Of a DNA stretch of 39,268 nucleotides, positions 33,459 through 39,268 are shown one piece after another; the first letter of the stretch is position 1, and the number at the start of each line of letters is the position of its first letter. This DNA comes from Candidatus Desulfatifera sulfidica (lineage in GTDB: Bacteria; Desulfobacterota; Desulfobulbia; Desulfobulbales; Desulfocapsaceae). The translations under genes and the position numbers were made by a program. The DNA is taken from contig JACNLK010000040.1 of NCBI GenBank assembly GCA_014381505.1, forward strand, positions 1 through 39,268, read 5' to 3'. The notes under the pieces are model-generated. The model was not told the DNA's origin. It made no database searches and saw only the letters and a program-made list of their open reading frames with translations.

Positions 33459-34099
33459 GCCAATAATTGACTGCCAAATACAACCGTCAGAACCAAGGTA
33501 TAAAGCATGAGAACGTAATACCAGCGACCGGCAAACTTGGGAGTTTTGATAGGTGCCACGTTCATGATGGCCAGTACTACAATCAGGATATAGAGGATAC
33601 CTGTGAAAATATTGCGGTCTACCATGCTGCTAAATAAAAAGACAAAGGTCAGGATAATAACATTGTTGTCCAGCGCCAGCCCCATATAGGTAGACTTGCC
33701 AACCAGACCGAAGACATTGAAATAACTAAGCCTGAGCACCCCGGTCGCAACGGCAAGAAAGGCTCCGGGCAGGAACCAGGGACTGAAATTCCCATAGCTC
33801 AGCAAAACAACAGCCGGGCAAATACCGAAGCTGATAATGTCGATCAGGGAATCGAGCTGTCCTCCGAACTCCCCTTGTTTCTTATTGCGCCCTTTCAGGT
33901 GCCGGGCAATAATACCATCAGTCCAGTCAAAGAATACCGCCCATATCAGACCAATCATTGCGGCTGGAAAGTTGCCCAGGATCGCAAAATAAATAGCAAG
34001 GACCGCGCATAAAAGTCCTACCAGAGAACAGATGTTCGGCAGGTCTTTGGCAAAAGAGAGTATGGAAGGAGGTGAATGTGGTGCATGTTGATCTGCCAT
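33455..34099 (-). CDS. CDP-alcohol phosphatidyltransferase, PssA-like
   Basis: A 214-residue integral membrane enzyme of the CDP-OH_P family with about six hydrophobic segments. The catalytic signature is present as DG-II-AR, then G-GQL-D-SLI-D, followed by IISFGICPAVVLLSYG. The LDSL.D..SFG..PA stretch resembles bacterial phosphatidylserine synthases. Between AR and G there are 12 residues (HLKGRNKKQGEF) rather than the canonical 8. It could use CDP-diacylglycerol with an alcohol or amino alcohol, or use the CMP-activated product of the cassette's nucleotidyltransferase with an alcohol acceptor. ATG 34099 shares a base with the TAA of the aminotransferase (TAATG), and its own stop overlaps the ATP-grasp start. 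It is not next to other phospholipid genes. Confidence 0.82.
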   Translation of the reverse strand: MADQHAPHSPPSILSFAKDLPNICSLVGLLCAVLAIYFAILGNFPAAMIGLIWAVFFDWTDGIIARHLKGRNKKQGEFGGQLDSLIDIISFGICPAVVLLSYGNFSPWFLPGAFLAVATGVLRLSYFNVFGLVGKSTYMGLALDNNVIILTFVFLFSSMVDRNIFTGILYILIVVLAIMNVAPIKTPKFAGRWYYVLMLYTLVLTVVFGSQLLA

Positions 34100-35202
34100 T
34101 ATTTGGTCTCCAGACCAATAACGTCGTGCAAGGCTTCAACTAATTTTGTGTTTTCTGCCTGGGTGCGGCTGGCTATCCGCAGATAACGGTCCGATTCCGG
34201 CATGGTCTTCCCTTGACAATGCTTTATATACATATTGTGCGTAATAAACAGTTTTTCAGTTACTTCGGGAGCTGATGCGGCATGATCGGGCAGACGGCAG
34301 AAAATATAGTTAGCGTCAGGCGGATAAACTATCATCCCCTGGATCGTTTGCAGTTGTTTATAAAAATGATCCCGATCAGCCTTGACCTTATCACAGCTAT
34401 CAGTAAACGCCTGACGATACTGCGGGGCAAGACGCAGAAATTCTTCAGCAAAACCATTAAGATTCCAAATATGGATCCCTTGCCGAACTTTTGTTGCAAA
34501 ATCGGTGTTAGCGGTGAGCATGTAACCGATCCGGATGCCGCAAATACCATAGGCCTTACTCATGCTTTTGAAAATGACCAGGTTCGGATAGTTTTCAATA
34601 TCATTTTCAAGAGTTTCCTGGTCACGGTTTTGAGCAAAATCAATGAAAGACTCATCAACAATGAGCATACAGTCATGGTCGGCAAGTTTCTTCACTAAAC
34701 GAACAAGTTCAGCTTTCGGAACCAATAATGAGGTGGGATTATTGGGGCTGACCACCACTGCCAAACGAGCCTTAGAGCGGATGGCCTCAGCGGCAAATTT
34801 ATCCACATCCAGCTGAAATGAAGGTGCTTCAAGAGCAAACTCAACGACATTTCCATGAAGACATGCATTGGCGTATTCATTAAATGACGGAACCGGCACA
34901 ATCAATTTACGATTCATTCCGGCAATAATCTTGATAAGCTCTGCCGCTCCATTACCAACGACAATATGCTCCGGCTTCTGACCGATCAAATCACCCACCA
35001 GGCCTGCCAGATCTTTCTGGGCAATGGGATAGTTTAACACCAGTTGATGTATTTTTTTGGTAATATGGGTGAAAAAATCCTCAGGGGGAAAATACAGATT
35101 GTAAAGGTAGTTATGATCGATAAAATCATGGCGCCAATAGCCGCCATGCTGACTGGAAACAAATTTATAGCTCTCTTGAGCAGAAGAATTCTTAGGAGTC
35201 AT
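34099..35202 (-). CDS. Class I/II PLP enzyme, CobD/HisC-like, cassette gene
   Basis: A 367-residue fold-type I PLP enzyme. The N-terminal QHGGYWRHDF resembles the HGG motif of CobD-type threonine-phosphate decarboxylases. It has VVGNGAAELIKII, VVSPNNPTSLL (Asn/Pro-type substrate loop), the aspartate in LIVDESFIDF and the PLP-Lys motif FKSMSKAYGICGIRIGY. It could transaminate a phospho-alcohol, like histidinol phosphate, or decarboxylate a phospho-amino acid. For serine-phosphate this would give ethanolamine-phosphate, which fits the neighbouring nucleotidyltransferase. It starts 18 nt after the nucleotidyltransferase stop and is coupled to the next gene by TAATG. The exact reaction cannot be read from sequence. 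Confidence 0.8.
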   Translation of the reverse strand: MTPKNSSAQESYKFVSSQHGGYWRHDFIDHNYLYNLYFPPEDFFTHITKKIHQLVLNYPIAQKDLAGLVGDLIGQKPEHIVVGNGAAELIKIIAGMNRKLIVPVPSFNEYANACLHGNVVEFALEAPSFQLDVDKFAAEAIRSKARLAVVVSPNNPTSLLVPKAELVRLVKKLADHDCMLIVDESFIDFAQNRDQETLENDIENYPNLVIFKSMSKAYGICGIRIGYMLTANTDFATKVRQGIHIWNLNGFAEEFLRLAPQYRQAFTDSCDKVKADRDHFYKQLQTIQGMIVYPPDANYIFCRLPDHAASAPEVTEKLFITHNMYIKHCQGKTMPESDRYLRIASRTQAENTKLVEALHDVIGLETK

Positions 35203-35220
35203 TTCTCACTTTTTAATGAA

Positions 35221-36150
35221 TTATTGAGGTAACGTCACAGCTGACATTCTTGGCTTGGACACCTTTCTGTCCGATTGACGAAAAGCGGCCTTCTTGAAAG
35301 GGACATCAGTCTTCAATTGATTAAAGGCTGGCGACTTGTGGACTTTGGGCTTGCCTGCAACATGATCGGTGACAGTAACAAAAGGACGGTGGCGGAGACC
35401 CGGCATCTTTTCTGCTATTCGCAAATCAGAAATGGTGTCAATCTCATACCAACGATTGCAATCAAAGAAAACCGGTGAAAAGGAGAGGCTGCCCTCGTCT
35501 ACCATATCTGCAAAAACAGTCTCATAGTAGCCATTGACTAAATTATTTGAAATATGCGACTCCAGTCTTTCCCGGACCAGTTGCCAGGTCGCAGAAGAAA
35601 GGCTGTAAATGTTGACGGTTTTGTAATGGTTGTCATCATGATTATGTGCGCCGCAATGAAATGCATCAACCTTCTGGGTGTTATTGATTGTCACTGTGGT
35701 GCCGTTCATCCATGCATGGGATTTGCCCACAGCAATTCGGTCAGGACACAGCATCCCTTTAAGCAGCTTCGGGTCGAAAACAAGATCGCTTTCAATGAGT
35801 AGAAACGGTTCATCTATGATCTTTCTGGCAAGCCATAACGAATAGATATTGTTGGTTGTTTTGTACAATGGACTAACAATATAAGTAATTTCCATGCCAC
35901 CGGATCGAGTACCAAGAAAATTACGGATGCAGTCAGCTTGATGCCCGACAACTATAACCAACCGGTTGAAATTGTGTTCCTTAAGAGAATCGACCAACCT
36001 TTCAAGAATAGATATTTCATTGACCGGAACAAGGCACTTGGGTGCCAGATCGGTCAATGGGGCAAGGCGACTACCAGTACCGGCAGCCAACAGCAGTGCC
36101 GTGCGGACTTGTTCATTCTTAAGACTGGGACAAATAATCCTGTCTTTCAT
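35221..36150 (-). CDS. LicC/PntC-like cytidylyltransferase, first gene of the cassette
   Basis: A 309-residue sugar-phosphate-type nucleotidyltransferase related to choline-phosphate and phosphonate cytidylyltransferases. It has LLLAAGTGSRLAPLTDLAPK (G-x-G-x-R...K), VVGHQAD, NNIYSLWLARK, LLIESDLVFD (catalytic Asp region), HYKTVNIYSLS and WYEIDTISDLRIAE near 250. The NNIYSLxLA and WYEID elements are the LicC/PntC signature as I recall it, so CTP plus a phospho-alcohol is the expected reaction. After about 252 there is a Lys/Arg/Pro-rich tail of about 57 residues with no domain, unusual for this family. I recall versions fused to an aminotransferase; here they are separate genes 18 nt apart. 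GAAGG lies about 9 nt before ATG 36150. Confidence 0.78.
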   Translation of the reverse strand: MKDRIICPSLKNEQVRTALLLAAGTGSRLAPLTDLAPKCLVPVNEISILERLVDSLKEHNFNRLVIVVGHQADCIRNFLGTRSGGMEITYIVSPLYKTTNNIYSLWLARKIIDEPFLLIESDLVFDPKLLKGMLCPDRIAVGKSHAWMNGTTVTINNTQKVDAFHCGAHNHDDNHYKTVNIYSLSSATWQLVRERLESHISNNLVNGYYETVFADMVDEGSLSFSPVFFDCNRWYEIDTISDLRIAEKMPGLRHRPFVTVTDHVAGKPKVHKSPAFNQLKTDVPFKKAAFRQSDRKVSKPRMSAVTLPQ

Positions 36151-36698
36151 TATATATTACCTTCGAATTTATAACCAGACCATGGCAGTGGCAACAACTG
36201 ACAAAAACACGATGCAGTTTAGGGATGTAAATAAATAGTATTTACTGCCGATTGGCTAGGGGAGAACAAGCTGAAAGGCACTGAGAACTTGGTAGAAAGA
36301 GCTGCTAATTAGAGCTGATAAAAAATAGAATAAAACAAGATTGAGAGGACAAAAAGGCATTCAATTACCGAGGAATCGGATGGCCAATTTGCGAATTTGA
36401 AGATTCAACATAGGCTAACACACCCAGTAAGTCAATGTATATTCGATAATCTCTTAATATGGGGCTTGTCTGGATATTGAAAATAGGGAACTATTCATGC
36501 TGTAATTGTTTTACCCTGGGGCAATCTTTTTCCAACAAAAGTAAAATTTTGCATCTGACACATTTCTTCATTAGCAGCCTTTAATGGCCCCGCCCGTATG
36601 CGTTGCACCCCTCCCTCTCCAACCCCCAGAGCACCCCCTTTCCGCACACCGACAACAGCAACTCACCTCCCGGGTTGGAAAGCGTTTCCGCAATATAA
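36151..36698. other. Gene-free region upstream of the cassette
   Basis: About 550 nt, A/T-rich from 36180 to about 36590, then GC-richer. The cassette promoter should lie next to 36150; TATAAA (36173-36168 on the minus strand) is present but too close to the ribosome site to be convincing. An 8-bp inverted pair TCCAACCC/GGGTTGGA and a GGAAA-GCG-TTTCC palindrome lie near 36618-36690. I see no gene. Confidence 0.4.
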
Positions 36699-36734
36699 AA
36701 AAAAAGGCAGAGCCAACTTAATGACCCTGCCTTT
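36699..36734 (-). terminator. Terminator of the DUF1566 gene
   Basis: On the minus strand AAAGGCAG (36734-36727) pairs with CTGCCTTT (36710-36703), an 8-bp stem with a 16-nt loop, followed by a T-run and then ATATT. It lies 74 nt past the stop at 36808. Confidence 0.75.
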
Positions 36735-36807
36735 GATGTGCTCCCTTTGGTACTTCCATCGGCCGATACACACCGGCCTTCACTGCATACTTGTAGTGTC
36801 ACCCACG

Positions 36808-37749
36808 CTATGCTTTACGACACAGACGACCAAAGCCTCCGGGAATCGTCCCGGATGACCAGAACGGTCGGCCTTGTTTATAATCAACAAACCAGTACCC
36901 GCCCGGTGTCCGCTGCGCTGCGATAAAAATAAAAGGTTGCTTGGCCGAAAAACAAGGGTCAAGGTGAACGCCCTTATCATTCAACGCTGGCTCCATGAGC
37001 GACAATGCCTCTTCAAGAGTCGGCAGACGCCAGTCGTCAAAGCCCGCGAAGCCCTGCTCGTTCAATTCGGCAATCTTCTTCCGCATGACACGGTGAGAAG
37101 AAATATCAAGACCAGCCCGTTGCCACATGAGTCCGGTCCGGCAATCTGTGACTGTCAATCCGTCACCATTGTCTCCCAGGGCATTGGCAAAGTCTCCTTG
37201 AGGGTTCAGCTTACTGTCATACAGATTCCACTTGAGAATTCTCTCCGGAAGATCCTGTTCAACAAACACTGCAGGGGCTGAAGGCAGGACAATCTGTCCA
37301 CCTTCAAACTGAACCTCGGCCACCGGGGGAAGACCAGAGCCCATATCCTCCACCTCAACCTCTTCAACAACTGCCTCCACAACACTCTCATCAAAATGAT
37401 CCACCACATGATCCAGGAGCCATTTTTTCAGTTTTCCATCAATGGCATAACTTTTTTCAAAGATGGATGACGAACCCTGATCACGGACACAGTCACTGAC
37501 CATTTTCCTTGGAGCATGAACCTTGGCCAGAATTTTGGCATGCTTGACTCCACGTTCCATCAAACAAACCACCGGTTCATGCCCCCAATTACTGACATAA
37601 AAATAGTAAATCAACTCATCATTGTTACGGACGCGTTCCCGCCCGCCCCAGGACTCAAACGTTCCAAACGAAATATCCGGTGTCATATCCCAGTCGATGG
37701 CTGCAATTGCCCTGTCGTCGGCCTTTACTTTTCTGAATAACGTTCCCAT
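36808..37749 (-). CDS. DUF1566 (Lcl C-terminal-like) domain protein
   Basis: A 313-residue protein with no signal peptide. Residues about 1-120 are a domain I do not recognise (GTFESWGGRERVRNNDELIY). An acidic, Glu/Val-rich linker follows (VVEAVVEEVEVEDMGSG). The C-terminal DUF1566/Lcl-like domain (about 195-313) shows VTDCRTGLMWQRAG, GFDDWRLPTLEEALSLM and YWFVDYKQGRPFWSS near the end. The fold is related to the FGE/C-type-lectin group; ligand and role are unknown. The start is set by GGAGG 6 nt before ATG 37749; the frame runs 19 codons further upstream without support. It is divergent from glgX. Confidence 0.78.
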   Translation of the reverse strand: MGTLFRKVKADDRAIAAIDWDMTPDISFGTFESWGGRERVRNNDELIYYFYVSNWGHEPVVCLMERGVKHAKILAKVHAPRKMVSDCVRDQGSSSIFEKSYAIDGKLKKWLLDHVVDHFDESVVEAVVEEVEVEDMGSGLPPVAEVQFEGGQIVLPSAPAVFVEQDLPERILKWNLYDSKLNPQGDFANALGDNGDGLTVTDCRTGLMWQRAGLDISSHRVMRKKIAELNEQGFAGFDDWRLPTLEEALSLMEPALNDKGVHLDPCFSAKQPFIFIAAQRTPGGYWFVDYKQGRPFWSSGTIPGGFGRLCRKA

Positions 37750-37897
37750 GTCATGCCTCCCTGTGTCGTATTGAAGATTCCAGCTCCACCTGATTTGACC
37801 GGACAAAAAGCATTCTGATTTTTTCCGGTCCTGGTGTATCCTTTATCTAAAGATCCTACCTGATGAACTTTTTATAATTATAATAATTATTACCAAT

Positions 37898-39268
37898 ATG
37901 CACAAGGTAAATTTCCCCTTTCAATTGTCCAGAGGTACCCCCCTGCCCCTGGGGGCCAGTGTCCAGGAGCAAGGTATAAATTTTGCCGTCTTCTCACGCT
38001 CGGCTATAAACGTAACGCTGATTCTTGAAATAAAACTACCTGTTACCGGAGAAATAAAGCTCCACGAGATCCCGTTAAGCCACGAACAAAACCGCACCGG
38101 TGATATCTGGCACATTTGCCTCAGTGAAATCCATTTGGATTTTTATTACGGGTATCGGATGACGGGCGAAGAGGACAACACCTCCGGCCAAGCCCATACC
38201 CTGCAACCAATCCTGTTAGACCCTTACAGCCAGGCCCTGCGCCCACGGGCCTGGGGGGAGAGATGCCAGGCAGGCAGACGCCCCTGTTGCCGCCTGCTCC
38301 ATCACGACTTTGACTGGCAGGATGACCTTCCGCCCAAGACCCCTCTCAAGGATTCAATCATTTACGAACTGCATGTTCGCGGATACACCAAAAACCCCAG
38401 CGGCACATCCAGACACCCGGGAACCTACCGGGGACTTATCGACAAAATCCCCTATTTCAAGACATTGGGAATCACCGCAGTGGAGCTCCTGCCGGTCACC
38501 GAATTTGACGAAAACGACACGACTGTCAGTAACCCTGAAACCGGTGTCAGTCTTAAAAATTTCTGGGGCTACAGTCCCATCTCTTTTTTTGCTCTCAAAT
38601 CCGGCTATGCCGCCGATCCCGAAAACCACATCAACGAATTCAAGGCAATGGTTCGCGCTCTGCATCAGGCAGGGATCGAAGTTATCCTTGATATGGTATA
38701 CAACCATAGCGGTGAGGGCGGATACAATGGCATTACCAGCAGCTTTCGCGGCATTGACAACACAGTTTATTACCTCCTGGACCCTGTCACACGGGAATAC
38801 CTCAATTTCTCGGGCTGTGGAAACACCATGAACTGTAACCATCCGGTGGTCCGGGAGATGATCCGTGACTCGCTGCGCTACTGGGTCATGGAGATGCACG
38901 TGGACGGCTTTCGCTTTGACCTGGCCTCAATCCTGGGCCGCGACATGACCGGGCAGGTTCTGGCAAACCCGCCAATGATCGAAATGATCGCCGAAGACCC
39001 GATTCTGCGTGACATCAAGATTATTGCGGAAGCCTGGGATGCAGCCGGACTCTATCAGGTCGGCAGCTTTTCAACCGACCGCCGATGGGCCGAATGGAAC
39101 GGGCGCTTTCGCGATGATGTGCGCGCCTTCATGGCTGGACACGATAATACTGTCTCAGCCCTTGCCACCCGGATCGCCGGCAGTTCCGATCTTTATCAGG
39201 TCAGTGGTCGACATCCCTGCAACTCCATCAATTTTATCACCAGTCACGATGGCTTCACTCTGGCCGAC
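37898..39268 (+). CDS. glgX: Glycogen debranching enzyme GlgX/isoamylase-type, truncated by window end
   Basis: A GH13 enzyme that cleaves alpha-1,6 branches of glycogen limit dextrins. The visible 457 residues include an N-terminal CBM48-like domain (about 12-120, SRGTPLPLGASVQEQGINFA). The catalytic barrel starts with DSIIYELHVRGYTKNPSG (about 152). The GH13 regions are all seen: DMVYNHSGEG (about 265), the nucleophile Asp in DGFRFDLA (about 340), the acid/base Glu in IIAEAWD (about 378) and SHDGFTLAD (about 449), where the window ends. The C-terminal 200 or so residues are missing. No ribosome site precedes ATG 37898; A/T-rich TATAAT-like boxes (37873-37884) lie 14-19 nt upstream. It is divergent from the DUF1566 gene. 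Glycogen use is consistent, but no other glg gene is in the window. Confidence 0.9.
   Translation, partial: MHKVNFPFQLSRGTPLPLGASVQEQGINFAVFSRSAINVTLILEIKLPVTGEIKLHEIPLSHEQNRTGDIWHICLSEIHLDFYYGYRMTGEEDNTSGQAHTLQPILLDPYSQALRPRAWGERCQAGRRPCCRLLHHDFDWQDDLPPKTPLKDSIIYELHVRGYTKNPSGTSRHPGTYRGLIDKIPYFKTLGITAVELLPVTEFDENDTTVSNPETGVSLKNFWGYSPISFFALKSGYAADPENHINEFKAMVRALHQAGIEVILDMVYNHSGEGGYNGITSSFRGIDNTVYYLLDPVTREYLNFSGCGNTMNCNHPVVREMIRDSLRYWVMEMHVDGFRFDLASILGRDMTGQVLANPPMIEMIAEDPILRDIKIIAEAWDAAGLYQVGSFSTDRRWAEWNGRFRDDVRAFMAGHDNTVSALATRIAGSSDLYQVSGRHPCNSINFITSHDGFTLAD

Noticed and set aside
36660-36700. GGAAA-GCG-TTTCC palindrome as a LacI-type operator
   Set aside because: It lies downstream of the DUF1566 terminator and is not close to any start codon.

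Overview
The window reads as ordinary chromosome of a Gram-negative, anaerobic-type bacterium. My best guess is a Desulfobacterota member, perhaps a Desulfobulbales-like sulfur/sulfate metaboliser. The grounds are the outer-membrane and lipoprotein genes (FadL, Lnt), a pentaheme c-type cytochrome, a large Cache/PAS hybrid kinase, a DHH-CBS-nucleotidyltransferase protein of the A-adding type, and the overall protein flavour. The taxonomic call is an inference from gene content only. There is no phage, no CRISPR array and no intact insertion sequence.

Layout. 1-3645 (minus): corC-like, lnt and prfB as one operon, with a textbook +1 programmed frameshift in prfB. 3646-4139: intergenic, with a long imperfect inverted repeat. 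4140-7838 (plus): a divergent biotin carboxylase followed by a single AccA-AccD fusion. 7907-8074: promoter, tRNA-Lys(CTT) and terminator. 8481-8696: dodecin. 9108-9743 (minus): a decayed membrane polyferredoxin gene. 9797-14432 (plus): hybrid histidine kinase, then a pentaheme cytochrome. 14565-15912: a family-4-like uracil-DNA glycosylase divergent from an HTH/Cys-rich regulator. 16051-20682: fmdB-type zinc ribbon, ftsB-like, DUF523, tatC, serS, ddl. 20793-27144 (plus): glcD-like oxidase, rpsU, xerD-like recombinase, A-adding tRNA nucleotidyltransferase, M50 protease. 27231-30329 (minus): fadL and an acyl-CoA ligase, a plausible fatty-acid uptake and activation pair. 30578-31630: a DacA-type carboxypeptidase. 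31890-32009: an unlisted 39-aa lysine-rich protein. 32121-36150 (minus): a tightly coupled four-gene cassette. 36808-37749 (minus): a DUF1566 protein. 37898-end: glgX, truncated by the window edge.

Most of the window is housekeeping: translation (prfB, tRNA-Lys, serS, rpsU, CCA end repair), envelope (lnt, ddl, dacA, ftsB, tatC) and lipid synthesis (acc genes, fadL/fadD-like). The most unusual part is the cassette at 32121-36150: a LicC/PntC-like cytidylyltransferase, a CobD/HisC-like PLP enzyme, a PssA-like CDP-alcohol phosphatidyltransferase and an ATP-grasp ligase. Its stop/start overlaps imply coordinated translation, and one sampled line is AT-richer than the flanks. I infer a pathway that makes a CMP-activated amino-alcohol phosphate, moves it onto a lipid or alcohol, and extends it with an amide bond. 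The product is unknown.

Other points worth checking are the AccA-AccD fusion with a divergent biotin carboxylase, a xerD-like gene with no ATG/GTG/TTG before its N-terminal domain, a possible leaderless glcD-like transcript, the polyferredoxin relic overlapped by a kinase promoter, and palindromes in several intergenic regions.
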